Positions 1-8,170 of a DNA stretch of 64,000 bases are shown here, one piece after another. The first letter of the stretch is position 1, and the number at the start of each line of letters is the position of its first letter. This DNA comes from Rheinheimera sp. (lineage in GTDB: Bacteria; Pseudomonadota; Gammaproteobacteria; Enterobacterales; Alteromonadaceae): the NCBI RefSeq assembly GCF_030824435.1, contig NZ_JAVBXS010000024.1:45498-109497 (forward strand). Reading direction: 5' to 3'. The translations under genes and the position numbers were made by a program. The notes below the pieces were generated by a model. That model was not told the origin of the DNA, did no database searches, and worked only from the letters and a program-made list of their open reading frames with translations.

Positions 1-1478
1 CGGCCAAAACCGATCAGCACAAACTGTATTACCACAAATTAGGTACAGCGCAAAAAGACGATCAAGTGTTATTTGGCGCCACTGAAGCGGAAAAACACCG
101 TTATGTGGGTGCTCAGGTGACAGACGACGGTAAATATCTGGTGGTGTCAGCTGCCAATGCAACTTCGGGCAATAAGCTGTTTATCAAAGACTTAACCAAA
201 GCAGACAGCACTTTTGTGACTTTAGATGCTGAAGGCAGTGCCGATTACCAACTGGTAACCAGTGTCGGTGACAAGCTGTATTTCGAAACCAACTTTAAAG
301 CGCCGAATAACCGCCTCATTATGATTGATGCCACAAAACCTTCGCAGGATCAGTGGCTGGATATTATTCCTGAAACAAAAAATGTATTAAGTGTCAGCAA
401 AGGCGCAGGTGCACTTTTTGCAAACTATATGGTGGATGCTGTTTCTAAAGTGCAGCAATATGATTTAGACGGCAAGCTGGTGCGTGATGTGCAATTGCCA
501 GGTGTAGGTTCTGTCAGTGGTTTTGATGGCAAAACCAAAGATGAAGTATTGTATTACAGCTTTACCAATTACAGCACACCAGGCACCAGCTACAGCTATA
601 ACCCGGCAACAGGTGAGTCTGCGGTTTATTTTAAACCTGCAGTGAAGTTTAACAGCGACGACTATGAGTCGAAGCAGGTGTTTTACACCAGCAAAGACGG
701 CACCAAAGTGCCGATGATCATCACCCATAAAAAAGGCCTGCAACTGGACGGCAGCAACCCAACCATGTTGTATGGTTATGGCGGTTTTAACGTCAGCCTG
801 ACCCCAAGATTTAGCGTGGCGAATCTGGTGTGGATGGAAATGGGCGGCATTTATGCGGTGCCTAACCTGCGTGGTGGTGGTGAATACGGCAAAGCATGGC
901 ATAACGCCGGTATTCAGCTGAAAAAACAAAATGTGTTTGATGACTTTATTGCGGCAGGTGAATATCTGGTAACCAATAAATACACTTCAAACAACAAGTT
1001 AGCTATCAGCGGTGGTTCAAACGGCGGCCTGTTAGTGGGCGCAGTAATGACACAAAGACCAGATTTAATGCAAGTGGCGCTGCCGGCAGTAGGTGTACTG
1101 GATATGCTGCGTTACCACACTTTTACCGCTGGTGCTGGCTGGGCTTATGACTACGGCACTGCAGATCAGTCCAAAGAAATGTTTGAATACCTCAAAGGGT
1201 ATTCACCAGTGCACAACGTCAAAGCAGGTGTGGCTTATCCTGCCACTATGGTCACCACTGGCGACCACGATGACCGTGTGGTGCCGGCGCACAGCTTTAA
1301 GTTTGCCGCTGAACTGCAGGCCAAAGCCGGGGGTAATAACCCGCAGTTGATCCGCATTGAAACCAATGCTGGTCATGGTGCTGGTACGCCTGTGTCAAAA
1401 ACCATTGAACAAGCGGCCGATGCTTTTGGTTTTACGCTGTTTAATATGGGGGTCACAGCCTTACCTGCTGCAAAATAA
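1..1478 (+). CDS. Prolyl oligopeptidase family serine peptidase (5'-truncated)
   Basis: The reading frame is open from the left edge (codons from base 3), so the N-terminus lies outside the window; about 491 residues are visible, while the S9A family is usually around 700. Seen: part of the N-terminal beta-propeller, then the alpha/beta-hydrolase domain with nucleophile motif GGSNGG (Ser codon at 1017-1019), the Asp region [11 protein letters not shown] and the His region NAGHGAG, so the whole catalytic triad is present. Family knowledge: these enzymes cut short peptides after proline, usually in periplasm or cytoplasm. Whether a signal peptide exists cannot be seen. A strong terminator follows, so it is the last gene of its transcript. 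Confidence 0.93.
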   Translation, partial: AKTDQHKLYYHKLGTAQKDDQVLFGATEAEKHRYVGAQVTDDGKYLVVSAANATSGNKLFIKDLTKADSTFVTLDAEGSADYQLVTSVGDKLYFETNFKAPNNRLIMIDATKPSQDQWLDIIPETKNVLSVSKGAGALFANYMVDAVSKVQQYDLDGKLVRDVQLPGVGSVSGFDGKTKDEVLYYSFTNYSTPGTSYSYNPATGESAVYFKPAVKFNSDDYESKQVFYTSKDGTKVPMIITHKKGLQLDGSNPTMLYGYGGFNVSLTPRFSVANLVWMEMGGIYAVPNLRGGGEYGKAWHNAGIQLKKQNVFDDFIAAGEYLVTNKYTSNNKLAISGGSNGGLLVGAVMTQRPDLMQVALPAVGVLDMLRYHTFTAGAGWAYDYGTADQSKEMFEYLKGYSPVHNVKAGVAYPATMVTTGDHDDRVVPAHSFKFAAELQAKAGGNNPQLIRIETNAGHGAGTPVSKTIEQAADAFGFTLFNMGVTALPAAK

Positions 1479-1533
1479 TCAGAGGGTAAAATTACAGCAC
1501 TGTTTTAGCCGCAGTGCTGTAACACTCAGAAAT

Positions 1534-1558
1534 AAAGGTGGTTTTTCCACCTTTTTTT
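1534..1558 (+). terminator. Rho-independent terminator after prolyl oligopeptidase
   Basis: Perfect 8-bp stem AAAGGTGG/CCACCTTT (1534-1541 / 1547-1554) with a five-T loop, running into a T tract to 1558. A second hairpin, ACAGCACTG/CAGTGCTGT (1494-1502 / 1512-1520), lies just upstream. Confidence 0.85.
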
Positions 1559-1679
1559 GTTTTTTGCAAATTGCATGTAAAGCCTGCTTTGCAACTTCAA
1601 CCCCTTCTGCTGATCCAAATCAAGCCTGGCACTTTATCCTCAGCTATAGTTAAAACCCAATTCTGATGGAGGTGATGCA

Positions 1680-1925
1680 ATGGCTACAGTTTCTGAAAAT
1701 GCACTTCGGCTTATTCGTTCGCATGCAATTGACCCGCAACAAGCGGAGCAGTTTTACCAACAAGGATTAGCTTATTTTGGTTCGGATCAGCTGTTTGCCC
1801 AATGGCTCACCAGCACCAATGCTTATACTATGGGGCAAACGCCCTTGTCAGCACTTTCGGCAGAAAACGGTGTGCAATATCTGACAGATTTGATGTACCG
1901 CATGCAAGACGATTACGGCGGATAA
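1680..1925 (+). CDS. Small protein with MbcA/ParS/Xre (DUF2384)-like antitoxin domain
   Basis: 81 residues; ATG preceded by GGAGGTG at good spacing. The pattern YFGSDQLFAQWL, then a Gly-x-Thr-Pro-Leu turn (GQTPLSAL), then a C-terminal helix ending in a Tyr-Gly-Gly resembles the toxin-binding domain of MbcA/ParS/Xre antitoxins (DUF2384). It is shorter than usual because there is no N-terminal HTH. The partner toxin in that family is a RES-domain protein; none lies beside it here, so it is either an orphan or has another role. It stands alone between two terminators and is therefore a monocistronic unit. The domain call comes from pattern recognition and is not certain. Confidence 0.7.
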   Translation: MATVSENALRLIRSHAIDPQQAEQFYQQGLAYFGSDQLFAQWLTSTNAYTMGQTPLSALSAENGVQYLTDLMYRMQDDYGG

Positions 1926-1962
1926 TAAAAAGAAAGCAGACAAACAGCAGAGGGGCAGAAGT

Positions 1963-2022
1963 ATAAAGGCGGCAATTGCCGCCTTTATCATAAAAAAAAC
2001 CGGCAGCAGGCCGGTTTTTTAT
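1963..2022 (+). terminator. Double hairpin terminator after the DUF2384 gene
   Basis: A perfect 26-bp palindrome (1963-1988, ATAAAGGCGGCAA and its complement) is followed by a second stem, AAAAAACCGG/CCGGTTTTTT (1994-2003 / 2011-2020). The second is flanked by A and T runs, so it could work in both directions and could also stop transcription from the minus-strand CBS gene. Confidence 0.8.
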
Positions 2023-2127
2023 TGCCTCCTCTGCACCCAAGGTGCTGAGGGTTTATGAAGGTTCAGCGAACAGTGAGTGACACTGTAATTGTTGCACCGA
2101 ACCAGCTCTCAGGGAGGGTTACAACTT

Positions 2128-2691
2128 TCAGGCGCTGGCCAGATCAAGCATATTCAGTAAAGTTGGTGCTTTTTCAATTTGCACCGGCGCTATATGCAGT
2201 CTGGCGGTAATGTCCCGCGCTGAAATAATACCGCGGATCTGATGGTTTTCGTGATCAATCACCACGGCGTAAGGTTCGCCGGCTTTTTGCAAGGTATTAA
2301 GCACATCACCAACAGTGCAGTGTTGCAGTTGCTGATATGACAATCCCATCACTTCGGCTCTGGCATGCATCACGTCTTTGACCGTTAGGTCTTTTGCTTT
2401 GACGTCTTTATTCACCAACCGCATCAGATTCTGACTGCTGAACTGATCGCTGCTTAATACACCCACCATTTCACGGGCTGCATCGACCACCAGTTTCAGC
2501 TGGCTGTGTTCATGGCGCATCATTTCTTCAGCTTCAAGTGCGGGGGTGTTTTCATCCAGTAGCATAGGGTTGCTGCTACGAAAATCAGTAAAAATGCTGA
2601 GGGCAGGCGATTTTAATGTCGAATCCTGAAATTCAGCAGGTTGCACTAAGTGATCGATCTGGTCCAGCGTATAAGCAGTTAATGTTCTCAT
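2128..2691 (-). CDS. CBS-domain protein
   Basis: 187 residues when started at the ATG at 2691, which has GAGG about 8 bases upstream; an in-frame start 12 codons earlier lacks this. Seen: a tandem pair of CBS modules, the first around MLLDENTPALEAEEMMRHE, the second from VKDVMHARAEVMGLSY through YAVVIDHENHQIRGIISARD. CBS pairs usually bind adenine nucleotides and act as energy or regulatory sensors. There is no catalytic domain, transporter domain or signal peptide, so this is a stand-alone cytoplasmic CBS protein of unknown target. It lies downstream of the cytochrome bd operon on the same strand but over 100 bases from the nearest gene, and is probably separately transcribed. Confidence 0.88.
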   Translation of the reverse strand: MRTLTAYTLDQIDHLVQPAEFQDSTLKSPALSIFTDFRSSNPMLLDENTPALEAEEMMRHEHSQLKLVVDAAREMVGVLSSDQFSSQNLMRLVNKDVKAKDLTVKDVMHARAEVMGLSYQQLQHCTVGDVLNTLQKAGEPYAVVIDHENHQIRGIISARDITARLHIAPVQIEKAPTLLNMLDLASA

Positions 2692-2800
2692 TGTATACCT
2701 CACAGACAATGACCCAGAGGCAGTCATTGTAAATTCATGTCATGGGTTATTTTGCGCACTTAGGGTGCGGCAAAATTTAAACAAACAGATGAATGAGTGA

Positions 2801-3118
2801 TCAGTATAACGAAGGGGGGGCGCGTGGCTGAGCGGCCAGAGCTCTGGCTACCGGAGCTTGGGCAGCGATAAAAACCGGCGCAGCATGTAACACGCTGTTG
2901 ATATTGAGGCTGGAGTGGTGATTGAGGGCAAGGTCATCAGGGCTATCGTTATGCTCAACACTGCCGGATGCAAGGTGTTGCGACAAGGGCATAATGGCTT
3001 GTTGGGTGGTGATGCCACTGCCAATCACATCCACACGGCTGGCAGTCACAGCTTTCACCGAAGGCGAAAACAGCATGCTCAGATAGATGATTGTGATGAA
3101 AAGGTGGAACCAACGCAT
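2801..3118 (-). CDS. Small exported hypothetical protein
   Basis: 105 residues if started at the ATG at 3118, where the protein begins MRWFHLFITIIYLSMLF, a typical signal peptide with a likely cleavage after VKA. The mature part is short, rich in Ala, His and Ser, and ends in the proline-rich tail RAPPSLY. A longer reading from 3229 adds 37 residues that lack the features of a real N-terminus and would bury the signal sequence. The tail resembles that of small proteins found near respiratory or metal-handling genes (DUF2946-like), but without their cysteines, so no function is assigned. It follows the terminator of the cytochrome bd operon. Confidence 0.55.
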   Translation of the reverse strand: MRWFHLFITIIYLSMLFSPSVKAVTASRVDVIGSGITTQQAIMPLSQHLASGSVEHNDSPDDLALNHHSSLNINSVLHAAPVFIAAQAPVARALAAQPRAPPSLY

Positions 3119-3272
3119 AACCTGACGTCCCGGAAAATTGGCGGTACAGCACTGCCATAAGCTGACTATAGCAGCGGCCAATTTAAAATAGCAATCGGCA
3201 AAGCGGCCGGTGGCGCTAAATAAAGTCAAGCACCGGCAGCGGGAAAAGCCTGATCCAGGTCAAAAAAGTTGA

Positions 3273-3308
3273 CAAAAACCTCAGGCAAAACCGGAGTTGT
3301 GCCTGAGT
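3273..3308 (-). terminator. Terminator of the cytochrome bd operon
   Basis: Read on the minus strand, CTCAGGCA (3307-3300) pairs with TGCCTGAG (3287-3280) and is followed by a run of Ts (3278-3274). It lies 15 bases after the stop of the 59-codon ORF that follows cydB. Confidence 0.75.
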
Positions 3309-3321
3309 TATTTTCGTTGAT

Positions 3322-3501
3322 TCAGAGGAATTTAATAACTAATTTCAGTAAAAATACGACAATTAGTAAAAAGCTTATACCAACAAGGTACAACAGAAAA
3401 AACCATTGGGTAGCCGTTAATTTTTTATTGAGTTTGCAATACAAACTGCGACCAGCTGCGATAAATTTCTGCTCAAAAGCGGCGATTTTTAGCTGTAACA
3501 T
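3322..3501 (-). CDS. Small membrane subunit-like protein after cydB (CydX/DUF2474-like position)
   Basis: A 59-codon ORF whose ATG (3501-3499) starts on the base after the cydB TAA. The N-terminal 30 residues are basic and soluble (MLQLKIAAFEQKF...). One hydrophobic helix follows, from WFFLLYLVGISFLLIV to the C-terminus KFL. Cytochrome bd oxidases need a small one-helix subunit (CydX, CydS, or DUF2474 in CioAB-type operons) encoded just after cydB. The W-x-x-L...S-x-L-L...L-L-K-L-V-I pattern and the location suggest the same role here. It is longer than E. coli CydX because of the N-terminal extension. Tight coupling to cydB and the terminator directly after its stop argue that it is a real last gene of the operon. 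Confidence 0.7.
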   Translation of the reverse strand: MLQLKIAAFEQKFIAAGRSLYCKLNKKLTATQWFFLLYLVGISFLLIVVFLLKLVIKFL

Positions 3502-4533
3502 TTAATAACCCTCTTCAAAATCTTCTACTTTGCCGGCAAAAATACGATAGCCCCACAAGGTATAAGCCAGAATAAGCGGCACAAAAATCAGCACGCCAGG
3601 CAACATAAACCACAAGCTATGGTCGGGTGCGACTGCTTGTTGGTAACTCAGCTGGCGCGGTAATAAATAAGGAAACAGACTGACCAGCAAACCAACAAAC
3701 GCCAGCACAAACAAGCTGACGGCAAGCCAGAATGGTCTGTCTTCATGTTTTACCACCACCTGCTCAGCCAGATGATGGCTTTTCCGCACCCGGCCAAGGT
3801 CGCGATACAACAATCTGGCAGCCGCCAATGCCAGCAACGGCAAAGGTAACAGCAACAGCGTATGCCAGCCGCCAAACCAACGTTGCCAAATCAGCGGGTC
3901 GGCCAGTACCGTATAAAGGCTGACCAATGCCATCGCAATCATCACCAGCCAGAGCAATAAACGGCCACGTTGCGCCGCTTTATGCTGAATAGCGCCACGG
4001 CTTTTCATCACCAGATAAGCACAACCCAACAGAGCATAACCGGCCACCACCGACAAAGCCGTGAGCAGTGAAAAGGGAGTTAACAATTGCAGGCTACTGC
4101 CTTGTACTGCATCTGAAGGCACACCTTGTACCACTACGCCGAGCATCAGCCCCTGACAAAAAGCCGCCAAAGTTGAGCCTATGGCAAAAGCGCGGCTCCA
4201 CCACATTTTGGAGCTATGTGACTTAAACCTGTATTCAAACGCAACACCGCGGAAAATTAAGCCAATCAGCATCAGCATAATGGGCAGATACAAACTTGAT
4301 AACAACAAAGCATAAGCCGACGGAAAGGCGCCAAATAAAATCACACCTCCAAACACTAACCAGGTTTCGTTGCCATCCCAGACGTGAGAAACAGAACGCA
4401 TCAGATGGTCGTGTTCAGCGTCTGAGTTAAACCAGGGGTACAAAATGCCAATACCCAAATCAAAACCATCCAGCAGCACATACATCAGAATGGCAAAGCC
4501 CAATAACAGGAAATAAAACAAACTGATATCCAT
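3502..4533 (-). CDS. cydB: Cytochrome bd-type quinol oxidase subunit II
   Basis: 343 residues with the CydB pattern: the N-terminal YFLLLGFAILMYVLLDGFDLG, DGNETWLVFGG, and about eight to nine hydrophobic helices. It is the second membrane subunit of the quinol oxidase that reduces oxygen to water in the inner membrane without pumping protons. Its ATG overlaps the last base of the cydA stop (TAATG), so translation is coupled. The length matches the CioB/CydB family (about 335-380). The short Q-loop partner upstream places the pair in the CIO-type branch. Confidence 0.95.
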   Translation of the reverse strand: MDISLFYFLLLGFAILMYVLLDGFDLGIGILYPWFNSDAEHDHLMRSVSHVWDGNETWLVFGGVILFGAFPSAYALLLSSLYLPIMLMLIGLIFRGVAFEYRFKSHSSKMWWSRAFAIGSTLAAFCQGLMLGVVVQGVPSDAVQGSSLQLLTPFSLLTALSVVAGYALLGCAYLVMKSRGAIQHKAAQRGRLLLWLVMIAMALVSLYTVLADPLIWQRWFGGWHTLLLLPLPLLALAAARLLYRDLGRVRKSHHLAEQVVVKHEDRPFWLAVSLFVLAFVGLLVSLFPYLLPRQLSYQQAVAPDHSLWFMLPGVLIFVPLILAYTLWGYRIFAGKVEDFEEGY

Positions 4534-5960
4534 TAGTTTGCTCCTTGGTGTTGTGTTTCATCAGCCAGATTTTTGGTAAAAGCAACGGCATAACCTGAAG
4601 CTTTCACCCCCACTTTTAACTGCTGCAAATCGGCAAGTGCAGGCGGGCCTTTTTTAATCAGTTTGCCCAAAAAATACAGGTAAACGCCAAACAGCAGACT
4701 GTAAGTCAGTACAAATAAACTCAGCGATAAGGCCACCCGCTCAGCAGGCAGCGGCGACACCACATCCATAGTGCGTACTAAACCTTGCACCAGCCAGGGC
4801 TGACGACCCACTTCCACCACGTACCAACCGGCCAGCACTGCAATAACCCCGCTTGGCGCCATCAGGCTGCAAAGCCGTAAAAACCAGCGGCTTTGGTACA
4901 AAGTGCCACGCAGTCTGAGCCACAAACCCGCCGCAGCAATGAACATCATCAACAGGCCAATGCCAACCATGATGCGAAAGGAAAAAAATACCAACGGCAC
5001 ATTGGGTCTGTCGGCTTTAGGCACAGATTTTAAGCCTTGTAATTCACCATGCCATTGGTGGGTCAGAATAAGGCTGGCAAGACCAGGCACTTTGACTTCA
5101 AACAGATTTTTTTCGTTGGCAGGGTCCGGTATGGCAAATAACAACATAGGCACATTGGCTTCCCGCGCTGGCCAAATACCTTCCATTGCGGCCAGTTTAA
5201 CCGGCTGATGTTCTTTCACATTCAGGCCGTGGAAGTCACCGATCAGAATTTGCAGCGGCGTCAGCAGCAGCGCCAGCCATAAGGTCAAAGACAAAGCTTT
5301 GCGGGCAAAAGCCTGATGTTGTTGTTTCAGCAGATACCAGGCACTTGTGGCCATCACCAGAAAAGTGGCGGTGAGTAAAGTTGCCAGCAACATATGGGAT
5401 AACCGGTAGGGCATCGAAGGGTTAAAAATAACTTCAAACCAGCTTTCTACTTCAAAACGGCCATTGACTATTTTGTGGCCGGCTGGTGTTTGCATCCAGC
5501 TATTGGCGGCGATGATCCAAAAAGCCGAGATCCAGGTGCCAACAGCCACAGTACAGCTGGCGAAGAAGTGCATACGCTCGCTGACTCTTTGCCAGCCAAA
5601 TAACATCACCCCTAAAAAACCGGCTTCCAGAAAAAATGCCGTCAGCACTTCGTAAGCCATTAATGGCCCAAGCACTGCGCCTGTCAGTTCAGAAAATTTA
5701 GAAAAGTTAGTGCCAAATTCATAAGATAAAACAATGCCGGACACCACACCCATACCAAAGGTAATGGCAAAAGGTTTGATCCAGAATTTCGCCAGTTGCA
5801 GGTAAACAGGGTTGCGGGTTTTTAACCACAAACCCTCCCACAGGGCTATTAAAGTAGCGAGACCGATGGTGATAGAAGGGAAAATAATGTGGAAACTGAC
5901 GGTAAAAGCAAATTGTAAACGCGATAAAATGGCCGAAAGTTGTGTGCTGTCTATGTCCAT
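4533..5960 (-). CDS. cydA: Cytochrome bd-type quinol oxidase subunit I, short Q-loop (CIO-type)
   Basis: 475 residues from the ATG at 5960 (AAGGA about 12 bases upstream). Seen: FTVSFHIIFPS with a heme-ligand His near residue 20, the EFGTNFSKFSELTGAVLG block, the quinol-loop signature KEHQPVKLAAMEG, and GWYVVEVGRQPW. The Q-loop is short, which is typical of CioA / cyanide-insensitive oxidases rather than E. coli-like CydA. It transfers electrons from quinol to oxygen. An in-frame reading extends 30 codons upstream but is Cys-rich and overlaps another small ORF, so it was not used. Gene order is small ORF-cydA-cydB-small ORF, all with 0-1 base spacing. Confidence 0.95.
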   Translation of the reverse strand: MDIDSTQLSAILSRLQFAFTVSFHIIFPSITIGLATLIALWEGLWLKTRNPVYLQLAKFWIKPFAITFGMGVVSGIVLSYEFGTNFSKFSELTGAVLGPLMAYEVLTAFFLEAGFLGVMLFGWQRVSERMHFFASCTVAVGTWISAFWIIAANSWMQTPAGHKIVNGRFEVESWFEVIFNPSMPYRLSHMLLATLLTATFLVMATSAWYLLKQQHQAFARKALSLTLWLALLLTPLQILIGDFHGLNVKEHQPVKLAAMEGIWPAREANVPMLLFAIPDPANEKNLFEVKVPGLASLILTHQWHGELQGLKSVPKADRPNVPLVFFSFRIMVGIGLLMMFIAAAGLWLRLRGTLYQSRWFLRLCSLMAPSGVIAVLAGWYVVEVGRQPWLVQGLVRTMDVVSPLPAERVALSLSLFVLTYSLLFGVYLYFLGKLIKKGPPALADLQQLKVGVKASGYAVAFTKNLADETQHQGAN

Positions 5961-5961
5961 T

Positions 5962-6081
5962 TCAGCAGTCCTTCTCAACACTGAGCAACAGCAGATACTG
6001 TGGTAACTGCCATAACAGAGCACTGAGCAACAGCAGTAAGAACACCACACCCAGTTCCACCATAAAAATCATCATATCCAT
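5962..6081 (-). CDS. 39-residue membrane peptide ORF directly upstream of cydA
   Basis: ATG at 6081 with GGAG about 7 bases upstream; 39 codons; the TGA (5964-5962) ends one base before the cydA ATG. The peptide has an acidic-flanked N-terminus (MDMMIFMVELG), a single leucine-rich helix (VVFLLLLLSALLWQ) and a polar tail ending EKDC. The start site, helix and coupling to cydA suggest a translated small membrane protein. It may be an extra small oxidase subunit or an upstream ORF that controls cydA translation. I do not recognise a family. CydX-type subunits normally lie after cydB, so this position is unusual. Confidence 0.5.
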   Translation of the reverse strand: MDMMIFMVELGVVFLLLLLSALLWQLPQYLLLLSVEKDC

Positions 6082-6157
6082 CAACAACTCCGGCTATTTA
6101 TTTATGCTGTTGTGGTAGTGCCAGAATCAGGCCAGCCGGTATTTTTATAAAACAATA

Positions 6158-6171
6158 TTGATCTATATCAG
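6158..6171. promoter_or_regulatory. FNR/ANR-like box upstream of cytochrome bd operon
   Basis: TTGATCTATATCAG differs from the FNR/ANR consensus TTGAT-N4-ATCAA at the last base only. It lies about 80 bases before the first ORF of the cyd operon and about 110 bases before the divergent kinase gene. Oxygen-dependent control of cytochrome bd genes by FNR/ANR proteins is known in gammaproteobacteria; its use here is inferred. Confidence 0.5.
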
Positions 6172-6280
6172 TTTTTTTTGAAAAACTTGCGGTAGCTGTG
6201 AACTTGCTTTACGCTCTTGTCGCAACTGCCTGTCAACGTTGTAGACAGCTGCTTCTGAACACCAGCGCCGGAGTCTGACC

Positions 6281-8170
6281 GTGGATTTAACCTTGTTGTT
6301 TGAGCTGATGCTTGTATTAACCTGCTGTTGTGCTGGCTGGACTGCACTCTGGTTATGGTGGCATGCGCGTTTTCAGCCTGTGTTATCGCCGCTCAGCGCT
6401 TTTTGTCTGATGCTGATGTTATGGAGTCTCGGCCATCTGGCGCTACAGCATCAGTTGTTGCTGGCGGGTAAAGCTTTGATTTTGGCAAGCCCTTTAATGC
6501 CCACTTTTTACCTGCAATTTGCGTTGTATTTTGTTGCTGATGGCAAAAAGGCCGGGGTTGCATCTGGCATCTCAAAACTCAGATCTTTGTTGCCGTTGCT
6601 GTTTTTAACTTCAATTGTGGTCATTTTATTAAGCTGGTCGCAGTCATCGGCAACTGTAGCGCCAGCAGCGCAGTTACCGCAGTTTTTCCTGTTTAGTGGT
6701 TTTGGCTGGGTGAATCTGCTGTACACAGTTGCGCTTGGGGTATTGGCACATGGGGTGTTATGGCAAGGCTGGTGTCAAAGTCAGGGCAACAAACGCCGTA
6801 CTATTGCCGCCATTAGTGTCAGTGCCGGTTTAGGCTTATTGCTGGCCAGTAGTTTTGTGTTGCCGTCGTTGGGGTTGGATTGGTATCCGTACCCTATGTT
6901 GTTATTGCCCGGGTATTTGTTGCTGCTGGTTTATAGTGTGGTGCGTTACCAGATGCTGGCGGTAAACGCTTTTGCCAGCAGAGCGCTTTTTGTGCTGGTG
7001 ATGGGGCTGGTATTGCTACTGCTGATGGGGCTGATTAGCGCACTTTTTGGTCAGCTGGGTATGCCAGCGCTGGCGGCCGTGCCTGGCTGGCAACTCTGGT
7101 TATATTCGTCGTTGTTATTATTGCTTGCTGCTGGCTGTTACCGCCCGCTGAGCCGTTTGGCTGAGCGGCTGATTTACCCTGGTGTGGCGCTGAATCAGCA
7201 AATGGTCAGTCACTGGCTCAGTGAATTATCCAAACCGCAACAATGGCATGGGCTGGCTGAGGTTGCGGCCGCTCTTATCAGTAAACCGCTGAAACAACCT
7301 TTGCAAATTCTGCTGCAACAAGGTGAGTTGGTGCTGGCGCAAAGTGGCCCGGTCGATGCCGGGTTGCAACTCTGTTGTAAAGCGCAGCATGACGGCTGGC
7401 ATTTTGTTTACAGCCCGCAGACAGAATTGACACCCGGCATGCGGCTAACCACCGAAGTTTTTGGCTCCTTGTTACAGAGTAGCTGTACTAATTTACAACG
7501 TGCTTTGGCGCTGGCTGAAGCTGAAACCAGCAGACTGAGTCAACAACATCTGGTGGAGCTGGGGGCGCTGGCGGCATCAATGGCGCATGAACTGCGAAAC
7601 CCGCTGAATATTATTTCGATGGCATCAGCCGCAGTGGATGCTGAGCTCAAAGGCCATATTCAAACCCAGCTGAAAAGAGCAGACAGACTGATTGCCGATA
7701 TGCTGGTGTACGCCGGTAACTTACAGTTGCAGCGGCAACAGGTGCAGCTGCAAGGGCTGTTACAAGGTTTGCTGGCGCAATGTGATCTGGCTGATGTGAA
7801 GCTTGAGCTGCGAGTGCCTGCAGATGTCACTCTGGATGCCGACCCAATGCGTTTGCAGCAGGTGTTGATCAACCTGATTGACAACGCTTTGGCGTTTTTA
7901 CGCAACCAGGCTTTAGCCACTCTGTGTATTGAAGCGCAACAACACCAGACAGAGACAGTATTGCTGTTACATAACAACGGTCCTGTGCTGGATGAAGCCA
8001 TTAAAAGCCGGTTATTCCGGCCCTTTGTCAGTAAAAGGGCAGGGGGCAGTGGTTTGGGTCTTGCCATAGTGCAACGTATAGTTGCAGCCCATGGCGGAAC
8101 CATACGTCACCGCACTGATTTAGGTTGGCCGGTCAGTTTTGAAATTTGTATACCAAGGAGTAAAGCATGA
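6281..8170 (+). CDS. Membrane sensor histidine kinase
   Basis: 629 residues from a GTG with GGAG about 8 bases upstream. The first about 290 residues form some eight hydrophobic helices. A linker with a weak GAF-like region (about 300-400) follows, then a kinase core: H-box LGALAASMAHELRNPLN (phospho-accepting His), N-box LINLIDNALAF and G-box GGSGLGLAIVQ. The stop overlaps the start of the response-regulator gene by four bases (ATGA), so they form a two-component pair. The membrane part recalls PrsK-like kinases, but the H-box is of the NtrB/ZraS kind. The signal is unknown. Divergence from the cytochrome bd operon hints at, but does not prove, a respiratory signal. Confidence 0.9.
   Translation: MDLTLLFELMLVLTCCCAGWTALWLWWHARFQPVLSPLSAFCLMLMLWSLGHLALQHQLLLAGKALILASPLMPTFYLQFALYFVADGKKAGVASGISKLRSLLPLLFLTSIVVILLSWSQSSATVAPAAQLPQFFLFSGFGWVNLLYTVALGVLAHGVLWQGWCQSQGNKRRTIAAISVSAGLGLLLASSFVLPSLGLDWYPYPMLLLPGYLLLLVYSVVRYQMLAVNAFASRALFVLVMGLVLLLLMGLISALFGQLGMPALAAVPGWQLWLYSSLLLLLAAGCYRPLSRLAERLIYPGVALNQQMVSHWLSELSKPQQWHGLAEVAAALISKPLKQPLQILLQQGELVLAQSGPVDAGLQLCCKAQHDGWHFVYSPQTELTPGMRLTTEVFGSLLQSSCTNLQRALALAEAETSRLSQQHLVELGALAASMAHELRNPLNIISMASAAVDAELKGHIQTQLKRADRLIADMLVYAGNLQLQRQQVQLQGLLQGLLAQCDLADVKLELRVPADVTLDADPMRLQQVLINLIDNALAFLRNQALATLCIEAQQHQTETVLLLHNNGPVLDEAIKSRLFRPFVSKRAGGSGLGLAIVQRIVAAHGGTIRHRTDLGWPVSFEICIPRSKA

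Noticed and set aside
5961..6050. N-terminal extension of cydA by 30 codons
   Set aside because: The extension is Cys-rich and unlike any CydA; the ATG at 5960 has a ribosome site and matches the family start, while the region encodes another small ORF in a different frame.
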